Source of the DNA: an uncultured Bacteroidales bacterium | GTDB lineage: Bacteria > Bacteroidota > Bacteroidia > Bacteroidales > Muribaculaceae | Direction of reading: 5' to 3' | DNA: 64,000 bases | Assembly (NCBI GenBank): GCA_902779125.1 | Contig: CACZAC010000021.1 | Span: forward strand, 22,977 to 86,976 | In this document: in pieces, positions 50,315 through 59,056 of the stretch | How positions within the stretch are numbered: position 1 is the stretch's first letter | How the letters are laid out: every line of letters begins with the position of its first letter | Translations under genes and position numbers: made by a program | The notes under the pieces: model-generated | What the model was told of the DNA's origin: nothing | Seen by the model: only the letters and a program-made list of their open reading frames with translations | Databases searched by the model: none

Positions 50315-51127
50315 TCACATCCGGTTGTCAATCTTGTTGATGACCTCACGCAGCTGGGACAGTCGCGTCAGCAGTCCCTCAAGCAGGTCAAGACGCAGCA
50401 TATTGGCTCCATCACTCTTGGCAACGGAGGGGTCCTGATGAGTCTCGAGGAAGATACCATCGGCACCGGCAGCAATAGCGGCACGCGCCATTGTCTCGAT
50501 GAGTTCAGGTCGTCCACCGGTCACTCCCCCACCCTGGTTAGGCTGCTGCAGGGAGTGGGTGACATCGACAATAACCGGGGCAAACGCCTGCATCACGGGG
50601 ACGCCACGGAAGTCCACCACCAGGTCCTGGTAACCGAAGGTCGTGCCACGCTCGGTAATGGTCACCTGGTCGTTGCCTGCATCGCGCACCTTCTGCACAG
50701 CAAAGCGCATTGACTCTGGAGCCAGGAACTGTCCTTTCTTGATGTTCACCACGCGGCCAGTATGAGCTGCTGCGACCAGCAATTCGGTCTGTCGGCAGAG
50801 GAAGGCGGGAATCTGCAGCACGTCAACAAACTCAGCTGCTATATCGGCCTCCACAGGCTCGTGAATGTCGGTCACAACGGGAATCTTGAAGGTCTCTCCC
50901 ACCTTGCGCAAAATCTTCAAGGCCTTCTCGTCACCGATGCCGGTAAACGAGTCGATGCGTGAGCGGTTGGCCTTGCGGTAACTACCCTTGAACACATAGG
51001 GGATGCCCAGTGTCGAAGTTATTTTCAGCGCCTTCTCGGCAATATCCATCGCCATTTCCTCTCCCTCGATGACACAGGGACCGGCAAGCAGGAAGAAATT
51101 GGGCGACGACAGTAATTGGTCTAACAT
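50315..51127 (-). CDS. kdsA: 3-deoxy-8-phosphooctulonate synthase
   Basis: 270 residues, standard length. KdsA condenses phosphoenolpyruvate with arabinose-5-phosphate to Kdo-8-phosphate for lipid A core synthesis. Diagnostic segments are LLAGPCVIEG (12-21), VFKGSYRKANRSRIDSF, VVTDIHEP, IPAFLCRQTELL, NIKKGQFLAPE and PVIVDVTHSLQQPN. Cys18 in AGPCVIE takes the position that is Asn in the E. coli enzyme, so this should be a metal-dependent (class II) KdsA. It shares the minus strand with rsmE, 33 bp apart. Confidence 0.95.
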   Translation of the reverse strand: MLDQLLSSPNFFLLAGPCVIEGEEMAMDIAEKALKITSTLGIPYVFKGSYRKANRSRIDSFTGIGDEKALKILRKVGETFKIPVVTDIHEPVEADIAAEFVDVLQIPAFLCRQTELLVAAAHTGRVVNIKKGQFLAPESMRFAVQKVRDAGNDQVTITERGTTFGYQDLVVDFRGVPVMQAFAPVIVDVTHSLQQPNQGGGVTGGRPELIETMARAAIAAGADGIFLETHQDPSVAKSDGANMLRLDLLEGLLTRLSQLREVINKIDNRM

Positions 51128-51160
51128 ATTCTTTTCTTTTTAGCTGTTAGCGTTTGTTAT

Positions 51161-51883
51161 CTAAACTTTGCTCTTTGCCAGCAAAGCGTGAATCCAAGCC
51201 ACGGCCATCATTCCAGCCGTCTCGGTGCGCAAGCGGCTCTCGCCCAGCGTCACTGGCAAGAAACCCGCATCGCGGGCTGCCTGTACCTCCTCGGGGCTGA
51301 AGTCCCCCTCGGGGCCAATGAGCACCATCACGTCGCTGTCATGCTGATAGGCGCCAGCGAGGGAAAGACGCTCGTCACGCGGCAGTTGCTCGTCGCAATA
51401 GGCGATGCAGCGCGTGCCGTCAAATGGCTCGGCCAGTACACGGTCGATGGGCGTCAATTCGTCGAGTTGAGGCAAGGTCGCCTTGAGGGACTGCTTCATG
51501 GCAGAGACCATGATTTTCTTCAGTCGCTCGGTTTTGAGCACAGTGCGCTCGCTGTTGTGGCAGCGCAGCGGGATAATGCGGTCCACGCCCATCTCGACGC
51601 ATTTCTCGACGAGCCACTCGATGCGGTCCAGATTCTTGGTGGGCGCGATGCCCAGGACAATGCGGTGTACCCAGTGGGGGTCGTGGTGCTGCTTGTCGAG
51701 CACCTCGATGGCGCACCGCTTGGGATGCGCCATCGAGATGCGGCAAGTGTATAGGTTACCGTTCCCGTCAACGACCTCGATAGTGTCGCCCTCGGCCATG
51801 CGCAACACCTTGACACAGTGCTTGGAATCTTCCTCGCCCAGCGTCAATGTGTCGGCTATGTCAGGACAATAGAAACGGTGCAT
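51161..51883 (-). CDS. rsmE: 16S rRNA (uracil-1498-N3)-methyltransferase
   Basis: 240 residues. RsmE methylates U1498 of 16S rRNA with SAM. The N-terminal PUA-like part (MHRFYCPDI...HCVKVLRMAEGD) is followed by the SPOUT trefoil-knot domain with IGPEGDFSPEEVQAARDAGF and VTLGESRLRTETAGMMAVAW, which binds SAM. It lies upstream of kdsA on the same strand. A heptamer repeat occupies the gap before it. Confidence 0.95.
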   Translation of the reverse strand: MHRFYCPDIADTLTLGEEDSKHCVKVLRMAEGDTIEVVDGNGNLYTCRISMAHPKRCAIEVLDKQHHDPHWVHRIVLGIAPTKNLDRIEWLVEKCVEMGVDRIIPLRCHNSERTVLKTERLKKIMVSAMKQSLKATLPQLDELTPIDRVLAEPFDGTRCIAYCDEQLPRDERLSLAGAYQHDSDVMVLIGPEGDFSPEEVQAARDAGFLPVTLGESRLRTETAGMMAVAWIHALLAKSKV

Positions 51884-51890
51884 TCCTTTT

Positions 51891-51932
51891 AGTTAGGAGT
51901 TAGGAGTTAGGAGTTAGGAGTTAGAAGTTGGG
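51891..51932 (+). repeat. Tandem heptamer repeat AGTTAGG x6
   Basis: Four AGTTAGG units, then AGTTAGA and AGTTGGG, just 8 bp upstream of the rsmE start codon, where the promoter or leader would be expected. Confidence 0.85.
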
Positions 51933-51966
51933 AGTTTTTGACTTCTAGTCCTTAACTCGATATCCT

Positions 51967-53289
51967 TTATTTGTCGGTGCGAACGTGTTTGTACTTGAAC
52001 AGGAACATGAACGACACGGCTACCACCAGAGCAAATGTGGCAAAGATAAACCATGCCGTGCTCCAGCTCGAGGGCGTGTTGCCCACGAGGAAGCCGTCCT
52101 CGGTCCAGTGGCACAGGCTGTTGACAATGGCACCGGCAGCAAGCGTACCGATGGTGGCACCGAGACCGTTGGTCATCAACATGAACAGACCCTGGGCCGA
52201 AGCCTTGACATCGGGAGCGCATTCCTTGTCGACGAAGATACCGCCCGAGACATTGAAGAAGTCGAAGGCAACGCCGTAAACCAGGCAGGAAAGCACGATG
52301 AGGATGACACCGGGGAAGGCGGGGTTACCGGCACCGAAGAAACCGAACCTCAATACCCATGCAAACATGGCAATCAGCATCACGACCTTGATGCCAAAAC
52401 GCTTGAGGAAGAATGGAATCAACAGGATGCAGAGCGCCTCGGCAATCTGCGAGAGCGACACGAGCATCGTGGCGTTGTTGGCGCCGAAGGTGTCGGCCAT
52501 CGCGGGATCACTCTTGAAGTGGGTCAGGTAAGGCGTGGCAAAACCGTTGGTCACCTGGAGCGACATACCCAGCATTGCCGAGAAGATGAAGAACATCGCC
52601 ATCTTCTTGGTCTTGAAGAGCTTGAATGCGCTCAGGCCCAACTTCTCGGCCAGTGACTGCTCCTCCTTCTTCACCAGCTTGCACTCGGGCAAGGTGAGGC
52701 AGTACAGGAACAGCACGAAGCTCAGCAGACCCGAAACCATGAACTGCATATAGGTGTATTGGAACTTGTTGGCATTCTCGCCCAGCGTAAAGCCGAAGCT
52801 GCCGCCATCAAGCACGGCGCAGTTGACAAACCACATCGTGGCGATGAAACCGATTGTACCGAACACACGGATGGGCGGGAAGTCCTTCTCGGTGTCCATC
52901 CTGTTGTCCTTCAAGATGGTGAACGCCACCGTGTTGGACAAGGCCAACGTGGGCATGTAGAATGCCACGCTGAGGGTGTAGACGGCAATAAACATCGCCT
53001 TATTGGGGATGGCGGTGCTCATGCCCATATAGGCAAGGTAAATCATCGCTGCACCAGCAATCAGGTGGCAGATGCCCAACAGACGCTGCGGCTGGATGTA
53101 CTTGTCGGCGACAATACCCATGAGAGTGGGCATGAAAATCGACACGATGCCCTGGATGGCATAGAACCACGAGATTTCGGCACCCATGCCTGCACGTCCC
53201 AGATAGTTGCCCATGCAGGTGAGATAGGCACCCCACACGGCGAACTCCAGGAAATTCATCACGATGAGTCTCAACTTAAGATTTTTCAT
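51967..53289 (-). CDS. Nucleoside:H+ symporter family transporter (NupG-like, MFS)
   Basis: 440 residues, about 12 membrane helices. The start MKNLKLRLIVMNFLEFAVWGAYLTCMGNYLG and SWFYAIQGIVSIFMPTLMGIVADKY are typical of NupG/XapB-type nucleoside permeases. Cation-driven uptake of nucleosides for salvage is the likely role; nucleoside preference cannot be read. No salvage enzyme genes are adjacent. Its -7 box (minus-strand TACCTTTG at 53334-53341) lies between it and the bifunctional nuclease gene. Confidence 0.88.
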   Translation of the reverse strand: MKNLKLRLIVMNFLEFAVWGAYLTCMGNYLGRAGMGAEISWFYAIQGIVSIFMPTLMGIVADKYIQPQRLLGICHLIAGAAMIYLAYMGMSTAIPNKAMFIAVYTLSVAFYMPTLALSNTVAFTILKDNRMDTEKDFPPIRVFGTIGFIATMWFVNCAVLDGGSFGFTLGENANKFQYTYMQFMVSGLLSFVLFLYCLTLPECKLVKKEEQSLAEKLGLSAFKLFKTKKMAMFFIFSAMLGMSLQVTNGFATPYLTHFKSDPAMADTFGANNATMLVSLSQIAEALCILLIPFFLKRFGIKVVMLIAMFAWVLRFGFFGAGNPAFPGVILIVLSCLVYGVAFDFFNVSGGIFVDKECAPDVKASAQGLFMLMTNGLGATIGTLAAGAIVNSLCHWTEDGFLVGNTPSSWSTAWFIFATFALVVAVSFMFLFKYKHVRTDK

Positions 53290-53333
53290 AAAACCGATGC
53301 TTTATAGTTACTGTTTAGGTTAGTTTCAATGCA

Positions 53334-53341
53334 CAAAGGTA
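53334..53341 (-). promoter_or_regulatory. -7 box for the nucleoside transporter gene
   Basis: Minus-strand TACCTTTG fits the consensus and lies about 45 bp before the ATG. The -33 region would fall at the 3' end of the upstream gene, with no clear TTTG. Confidence 0.55.
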
Positions 53342-53356
53342 GTAAAAAACCGCTGA

Positions 53357-53944
53357 TTACCCCTCACTTTGAGGGGGATTAGTTTTATTAGAGATGATTT
53401 TTTGGATACGGGCAGCTTTTTCATACTCCTCGCTGTCGACATAATGCTGCAGACGCCGCTCGAGCTTTTCAAGTGGCATATCCTCCAATCTGACGGGCTT
53501 GTACTCGCCGTCGCGACGCCATTCATAGCTGGTGTGCTCCATCACCTCGGGGGTGGTGTAGATGGGTGCACCAGTGCGCAATGCCAAGGCGATGGCATCG
53601 CTCGTGCGTGAGTCGATATCCACCTCGACCTGTCCGTTGCTCACGTGGAGCATAGCGGCAAACACACCGTCCTTGAAACTGTAGATGGTGACGCGTTGCA
53701 ACTCAATGCCATAGACGTGGAAAAGACTCACGAACAAATCGTGGGTCATGGGCCTTGTCGGCACTACCTGCTCCATGCGCATGGCGATGGACTGGGCCTC
53801 GGCAGTACCCACGACGATGGGGATGCGCCGGGCGACATCGGGTGTGCTATCGGCATTCTCCAGCAGGAGGGCATAGGCTCCAGGCTGCACCTCACTGCGT
53901 GTGATGCCGAACACCTTGAGTTCTATCAATTTCTCGCTTTCCAT
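53357..53944 (-). CDS. Bifunctional nuclease family protein (DUF151) with UVR motif
   Basis: 195 residues. The BFN/DUF151 domain (about 5-135) contains RRIPIVVGTAEAQSIAMRME, a conserved DLFVSLFHVYGIELQRVTIY stretch and VDIDSRTSDAIALALRTGAPIY. The C-terminal ~35 residues (LEKLERRLQHYVDSEEYEKA) form a UvrB/UvrC-type helical hairpin. Some members show DNase and RNase activity; the in vivo role is unclear. It precedes the nucleoside transporter gene, which suggests a possible but unproven link to nucleic-acid use. Confidence 0.9.
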   Translation of the reverse strand: MESEKLIELKVFGITRSEVQPGAYALLLENADSTPDVARRIPIVVGTAEAQSIAMRMEQVVPTRPMTHDLFVSLFHVYGIELQRVTIYSFKDGVFAAMLHVSNGQVEVDIDSRTSDAIALALRTGAPIYTTPEVMEHTSYEWRRDGEYKPVRLEDMPLEKLERRLQHYVDSEEYEKAARIQKIISNKTNPPQSEG

Positions 53945-54075
53945 TTGCTATCTATCTCGTTTTGCCATCGCGGGACGTAATCCCATGACGACACTGGACC
54001 AAATTATGCGCAAAAATAACCACATTTCGCCATTGCACCAAACAAAGCGAGGGAAAAGAATTAACAAGCCCGTGA

Positions 54076-55872
54076 TTAACGGTTCATAAATTGGTCGTAG
54101 TCGATGTTATTGTAGATGATTCGGGGTGATGGTTTGTAGGCAGGATGGAGAATGTTGCGGGTGCTGTCACACCATGGGCTGTTGACCTCGCCGAGCCAAA
54201 GCATCATCTGGCCGACAACATCATTCATCATCGGACGTGCCGCGGCTGCCTCGATAGCTGCGACGCGCTCGGGATGACGCGCCTTGTAAACGGGGGAATA
54301 CCATACCATGAAGGGAATATCGTTCTCGTGACGCACCATCTCGGGCGTCTTGACGGGATTGTGGTCACGCTCCATAAAATCGCGGTAATCGAACACCTCC
54401 TCGCCATGGTCACTGAGCATCACCACCACGGCATTGCGGTGGCGGAAATAATCGACGATGGTAGCGAGCACGTAATCATTGTAACGTGTGGCCCGTGCAT
54501 AATCCAGTATGATTTCACGTTTAGAATCATCAAGATAGGGCGCCGTGGCATCAGGCAACTGGGCGGTGGTCCATACTTCCCAATCCGCCGTGTGGGGATA
54601 GCGTGCAGCGTACTCGGTGTGCTGTCCCATCAAGTGGAAGACCACCAAATTGAGGTCGCCGAGACGGCACTTATTGAAATAATCCTGAACTAATAGTTCA
54701 TCATAGTCAAAGTAATCCTCGTTCACATCACGGTAGACCATATTGACCACACGAGGATTGAAAAGATACATGTTGAGCGAGGCTGTAAACAGTTCGTTGG
54801 TCATGAAAGCCCGCTGATTGTCCCAGATGTCAACCTGCCAACCAGCACGCCGCATGACAGCAGTCCACATGGGGTAATCGTTCCAACGCTCTCCGTCGCC
54901 CAAACTATTGAGGCTGAAGAGGTTCTTGAGCGTGATACTGGTCAAATTATAGGGCGAAATGACGTCGGTAAATACTGTAAGGAGGCCGCGTTCGCGTTCT
55001 GCCTTCATCAGCGGAGATGTGTCCAAGCCATAACCATACAGGCTGGAATGCCGCTTGTTGTAACTCTCGCCGATGACCAGCACCAAGTCCATGGAATCAA
55101 CATCACAGGTCGGATCTCCTGTTGTCACTTCGCGCAGGGTACAGTCAACCGCAGCATCGGCCTCGTCAGCCTGGAATCGCAGTGTCAGGATGGACTTGTG
55201 TAGCGTCGATATCAGGTCATTGGGATGACTTCCCGTCTGTGTCATTTCCAGGTCGTAAACCGAGTGATAGGGCCTCACCAAAAACCGCCAATTCCAAAGG
55301 CCCCACAACAAGAGTGCAGACAACGCTACGGAGGCAACAGCCATTGGTGTCCTGCGCATGAACCAGTCAGCAACCGGTTTACGCTTCCATTCGGCAACAA
55401 GTATGCAGAGCAGCGTAAAGGCTGCAATCTGGATAGCACGACGGGTCCCGATAGCACCCATCCAAGCATGAAAGAACTCGCTGCTCTCTCCACTATTGGT
55501 CTCCATCATCAGTTGGAGAATCTGTGGAGTAAAAGTCGTGTTGAAATTGCGCATCAGGAATAGACTTGCCACCCAAAGCGCCAACAACAGAATGTAGAGA
55601 GCCCACTTCACTACGCGCCGACCCGGCACGACATTGACCACCCAAGCGACTAGCGTCGCAAGGACAGCGACAACGCTGGCGTCGTTGACAAGAGACCCGA
55701 GAAGATAGGATGCCGGGAAATCATGCTTCTGCAGCACATGGAAGTCCCATGCCATCCAAGTCATCGGGATGAGCGTCAACACCATCGTGAGCCACAAGGG
55801 CCACTGCTGCAAAACAGGTTTGACCACTGCCTTGACAGTTCTCTTGACTATTTCAACGGATTTTGCTCCCAT
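54076..55872 (-). CDS. Phosphoethanolamine transferase (EptA-like, sulfatase fold)
   Basis: 598 residues. Five N-terminal membrane helices (about 20-195) are followed by a periplasmic alkaline-phosphatase-fold domain. VLVIGESYNKRHSSLYGYG supplies the first metal ligand Glu; SPYNLTSITLKNLFSLNS contains the likely nucleophile Thr; FHLMGQHTEYAARYP and VMLSDHGEEVFDY supply His and Asp-His ligands. Such enzymes put phosphoethanolamine on lipid A or other glycans and can lower cationic peptide sensitivity. Lipid A is only the most likely target. Adjacent, 28 bp after mnmA on the same strand orientation. Confidence 0.9.
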   Translation of the reverse strand: MGAKSVEIVKRTVKAVVKPVLQQWPLWLTMVLTLIPMTWMAWDFHVLQKHDFPASYLLGSLVNDASVVAVLATLVAWVVNVVPGRRVVKWALYILLLALWVASLFLMRNFNTTFTPQILQLMMETNSGESSEFFHAWMGAIGTRRAIQIAAFTLLCILVAEWKRKPVADWFMRRTPMAVASVALSALLLWGLWNWRFLVRPYHSVYDLEMTQTGSHPNDLISTLHKSILTLRFQADEADAAVDCTLREVTTGDPTCDVDSMDLVLVIGESYNKRHSSLYGYGLDTSPLMKAERERGLLTVFTDVISPYNLTSITLKNLFSLNSLGDGERWNDYPMWTAVMRRAGWQVDIWDNQRAFMTNELFTASLNMYLFNPRVVNMVYRDVNEDYFDYDELLVQDYFNKCRLGDLNLVVFHLMGQHTEYAARYPHTADWEVWTTAQLPDATAPYLDDSKREIILDYARATRYNDYVLATIVDYFRHRNAVVVMLSDHGEEVFDYRDFMERDHNPVKTPEMVRHENDIPFMVWYSPVYKARHPERVAAIEAAAARPMMNDVVGQMMLWLGEVNSPWCDSTRNILHPAYKPSPRIIYNNIDYDQFMNR

Positions 55873-55900
55873 TATTCTTCACACACTGGCACAACAGCCA

Positions 55901-56965
55901 CTAGCCGGTGATGACGCCGCTGCCGTAGCACAGGTGGCCCTGCCGGTCATAGATGACGGCGAACTGGCCTGGGGCAATGCCCTGCACGTCTTCCTCGCTC
56001 TCGATGACCCAGCGGCGGTCCTCAACATGGGTGAGTTTGCCAGGCATAATGTGGGGGGTGTGACGGTTCTTGAACATGATGTCAACGGGGCCCTCGATAC
56101 CTTGCCAGGGGTTTCCTGAGATGAAGTGCATCTCATCGAGCGGCAGCGTGCGCCCATACTGCTTGGCAGTGCCGTAGCCGTTGCTAACATAGATGATGTT
56201 GTCTTTCACGTCCTTGCGCACCACATACCAAGGGCCACCGCTCAAGCCCAATCCCTTGCGCTGGCCGATGGTGTGGAACCAATAGCCACGGTGCTCGCCC
56301 AACTTGCGCCCCGTTTCGAGTTCGATTATAGGACCCGGTTGCTCGCCCAGATGGCGACGGATAAAGTCATTATAATCGATTTGCCCCAAGAAACAGATAC
56401 CCTGGCTATCACGCCGATGGGCGTTGGGCAGGTGGGCATCCTCGGCGATACGGCGCACTTCCTCCTTGGGCAGGTTGCCGATGGGGAACATGACATGGCA
56501 CAACTGTTCATAGGTGATTTGTGCCAGGAAATCGGTCTGGTCCTTGACAGGGTCCACAGCCGTGGAGAGGTATTTCACGCCATCCACCACCGAGGTCGTG
56601 GCATAGTGCCCCGTCGCCGTCATGTCGAAGTCCTTGCCCCAGCGCTGCTCAAAGAATCCGAACTTGATCATGCGGTTGCACATCATGTCGGGATTGGGTG
56701 TTCGCCCCTCCTTGACGGTGCGCAACGCATATTCCATGACATGGTCCCAATACTCCTCGTGGAGGGACACGACATCCAAGGGCAAGCCATAGCGGTGAGC
56801 GATGAGTGTACACATCTCGATGTCCTCCTCGGCGCTGCAATCGCCCTCGTCATTGTCCATGCCGATGCGTATATAAAACAGGTGCAGGTCCTCGCCCTGC
56901 TCCTTGAGCCGGTGGACCACCACAGCGCTGTCAACGCCTCCCGATATCAGTACTGCTATTTTCAA
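55901..56965 (-). CDS. mnmA: tRNA-specific 2-thiouridylase
   Basis: 354 residues. MnmA thiolates U34 of Lys, Glu and Gln tRNAs using ATP. The PP-loop SGGVDS is at 8-13; catalytic cysteines are Cys96 ([13 protein letters not shown]) and Cys191 ([10 protein letters not shown]). [15 protein letters not shown] is also family-typical. The usual D-x-x-K ahead of the first Cys region is replaced by a slightly divergent segment, and Bacteroidales often carry two MnmA-like genes, so this could be the second paralog. It ends 28 bp before the phosphoethanolamine transferase start. Confidence 0.93.
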   Translation of the reverse strand: MKIAVLISGGVDSAVVVHRLKEQGEDLHLFYIRIGMDNDEGDCSAEEDIEMCTLIAHRYGLPLDVVSLHEEYWDHVMEYALRTVKEGRTPNPDMMCNRMIKFGFFEQRWGKDFDMTATGHYATTSVVDGVKYLSTAVDPVKDQTDFLAQITYEQLCHVMFPIGNLPKEEVRRIAEDAHLPNAHRRDSQGICFLGQIDYNDFIRRHLGEQPGPIIELETGRKLGEHRGYWFHTIGQRKGLGLSGGPWYVVRKDVKDNIIYVSNGYGTAKQYGRTLPLDEMHFISGNPWQGIEGPVDIMFKNRHTPHIMPGKLTHVEDRRWVIESEEDVQGIAPGQFAVIYDRQGHLCYGSGVITG

Positions 56966-56969
56966 GTAT

Positions 56970-56997
56970 AAAGGTTAAAGGTTAAAGTTTAAAGTTT
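56970..56997 (+). repeat. Tandem heptamer repeat AAAGGTT/AAAGTTT x4
   Basis: Two AAAGGTT and two AAAGTTT units begin 5 bp upstream of the mnmA start codon, in the 66-bp gap to the doxX-like gene. Confidence 0.8.
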
Positions 56998-57031
56998 AAA
57001 GAATATAGGTTGGTGATTAATAATCAATGGA

Positions 57032-57517
57032 TTATGCGTTATCAATCACTTGCTCGTCAGCACGGCTCTCGGTAAAGTGGGCCGCGATGATGTAATCAAG
57101 CGAAATCTTGCCGGGTCCAGCCAGCAGGATATAGATGAAGATGCCGATGAACATCACGGGATAGCCCGGCGCAAAGTTAAACAAAGAATCGGTGACAGGT
57201 GTCGAGGACGACATGACGACATTCTCGGCAAAGAGCATCACTCCTAGCGGGAACAATACCGCCAGACGCGTCAAAAAGCCCAGCATGAGGCACACAGCGC
57301 ACAACAGTTCCAGCGCTACCAACAAGGTCATTGACGCCTCGGGCGACATTCCCAAGAAACCAGTAAACGAGGGCACAATGGCATCAAAACTCAACACCTG
57401 TCGAATGCACAACTGCATGAACATAATGCCCGTGAACAAGCGCAGGAACAAGCGTGACAAGTTGCTATAGGTGTAACCCGTGCTATAAAGGAATAAGTTC
57501 TTGAAAAAAGCGGTCAT
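57032..57517 (-). CDS. DoxX family membrane protein
   Basis: 161 residues with four membrane helices. RLFLRLFTGIMFMQLCIRQV, VALELLCAVCLMLGFLTRLA and PGYPVMFIGIFIYILLAGPG match the DoxX/SURF4 group. The family is named after a thiosulfate:quinone oxidoreductase subunit, but most bacterial members have unknown function. The stop of the DUF5106-like gene lies 15 bp upstream on the same strand, so the two are probably co-transcribed; both may relate to redox or envelope quality control. Confidence 0.85.
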   Translation of the reverse strand: MTAFFKNLFLYSTGYTYSNLSRLFLRLFTGIMFMQLCIRQVLSFDAIVPSFTGFLGMSPEASMTLLVALELLCAVCLMLGFLTRLAVLFPLGVMLFAENVVMSSSTPVTDSLFNFAPGYPVMFIGIFIYILLAGPGKISLDYIIAAHFTESRADEQVIDNA

Positions 57518-57531
57518 AAGCGTGGAATTTA

Positions 57532-58431
57532 TCAGTAATTGGGATTAACTAACGACATCAGCGCCTCGACAGACAGGCTTTTGTTCAAAAGTATACGCTG
57601 ACCGTCGAGCAAATAACAGCATGGAAAGGTGCGCAAGTCGAGCGCATCCAACAAGTCAGCACCGCAACCAACAGTCCAGTTATTGGCATATCCTGCTGCC
57701 GCTGCAGCCCAGTCGGCACTGTATTTGTTAACGCTCAGGCACAGCAATTTAACTTGACCGCTGTCAATCAACGAATTGAGGGCGACGTCGGTGCTCAGGC
57801 GCACTCGGCCGATGGTGCTGTCGGTGGAATCATCCAGAAACAGTATAATATAGTTAGAAACTGAATCGTTCAAGGCACTCAAACTGGTTTTCACGCCGTC
57901 AAGTCCCGTGAACTCGACGTCGAGATCCATTCCCGCCTGTACCCTGTTCATCCTGGTGAGCTGTGCCGCATAGCGCTCACGCACCGTCTTATCCAGGCTC
58001 TTGGATGCCGCCAACGGTTTGATAAAGGCGATGTACACCTCATCGCTCCAATACTCAGCCTCAGAGCCATAGAGGGCACGCTCGGCTACGACACCAAGCT
58101 TCTGAAGGTTGGAGGCATTGGACTGAGCCTTATTGACTAAATTACGCACACTGGCGAGAACCACATTGCGGTGGGCATATCGGAAAAAGTCCACATAGTC
58201 GCGGAAAGTGGTCTCGAACGCGGCATTGTCGGTAATCGGCTTGCTGATGTCAAAATCATCCCAAAAATGGGATATAATGTAGTTGCAGCGGCTCTCAAGC
58301 GTGCTGCACGAGTCGGGCGCCAGCGGATAGGCAAAAAGTGTACCGGGTTGTTGTTCAGCAACCTGGCCCTGTGCCGAAACATTCACGCTGACGATAGTCA
58401 ATAAACTAATTATTAATAGAATACGTTTCAT
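57532..58431 (-). CDS. Exported DUF5106/thioredoxin-like protein
   Basis: 299 residues from the ATG at 58431; the upstream in-frame start at 58467 adds residues before the signal peptide (MKRILLIISLLTIVSVNVSA). The N-terminal part (about 35-170, YIISHFWDDFDISKP...YVDFFRYAH) resembles DUF5106. The C-terminal part (170-299) looks thioredoxin-like (NYIILFLDDSTDSTIGRV, TFPCCYLLDGQRILLNK) but lacks a CxxC active site. DUF5106 in Bacteroidales is usually fused to thiol:disulfide exchange domains. The gene is upstream of doxX-like, 14 bp apart. Confidence 0.78.
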   Translation of the reverse strand: MKRILLIISLLTIVSVNVSAQGQVAEQQPGTLFAYPLAPDSCSTLESRCNYIISHFWDDFDISKPITDNAAFETTFRDYVDFFRYAHRNVVLASVRNLVNKAQSNASNLQKLGVVAERALYGSEAEYWSDEVYIAFIKPLAASKSLDKTVRERYAAQLTRMNRVQAGMDLDVEFTGLDGVKTSLSALNDSVSNYIILFLDDSTDSTIGRVRLSTDVALNSLIDSGQVKLLCLSVNKYSADWAAAAAGYANNWTVGCGADLLDALDLRTFPCCYLLDGQRILLNKSLSVEALMSLVNPNY

Positions 58432-59056
58432 TATAAAATCCAGTTGACCGCTAAGGGTCGATTTCAACCCGCTAAATTAATATAAATGTCGTAAACCCTG
58501 TAACACGCCAGAGCAAAAAAGAATCAGCTACAACATTTTTTCACAATCGGTCGTTGAGTTTTGTTTGAGGACCGTGGAGAGAAATCATCAAACACAGGTG
58601 ACGCTATAAAAAATGAAATAGGCCGGAAACCGGGTTAAAATGTTTCCAGCCATCTTATCATAACGCTTTGGGTAAATACAGCGTCCAGTAATTATCATCA
58701 ATATATGAGGGTCAAGAGGTTTTTTTCGAGTGCAAAGTTAGAGTCACGACACATACGATTTTATAAAAATAGCCAAAAACCATTAGGAGTTTTTGATTTT
58801 TTTTGACCAAAAATTTGTCTTTTTTTTACCTAAATTTGTCACAATTCACTAAATATCAGCGCTTTATTGAATAAAACTTGCTAAAAAACCGCAATTTGGC
58901 AGCAATTCTGGGCATTCAAAGAACCAAATGCTACAATTTTTGGTGATTTGCTTGCACAATTAAAATATTTATACTACTTTTGCAGTCATTCTGTATAATC
59001 AGAGCACCTCCACACACACTTTTTTAATCATTAACATCAACATTAACTATTAAAAC
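58432..59056. other. 625-bp AT-rich divergent intergenic region
   Basis: No gene is visible. It has a minus-strand -7-like TAACTTTG (58733-58740) that would give the DUF5106 gene a 300-nt leader, the plus-strand promoter at 58952-58982, and an imperfect hairpin (58622-58652, GGCCGGAAAC with GTTTCCAGCC). Poly-T/A tracts are common. A small RNA cannot be excluded. Confidence 0.5.
58952..58982 (+). promoter_or_regulatory. Promoter of the 59057-60445 gene
   Basis: TTG (58952-58954), a 20-bp spacer and TACTTTTG (58975-58982), followed by C. The leader is about 70 nt. Confidence 0.75.

Noticed and set aside
49204-50340. 378-codon open frame opposite the TPR gene
   Set aside because: Clear TPR repeats and signal peptide on the minus strand; antisense frame is a shadow.
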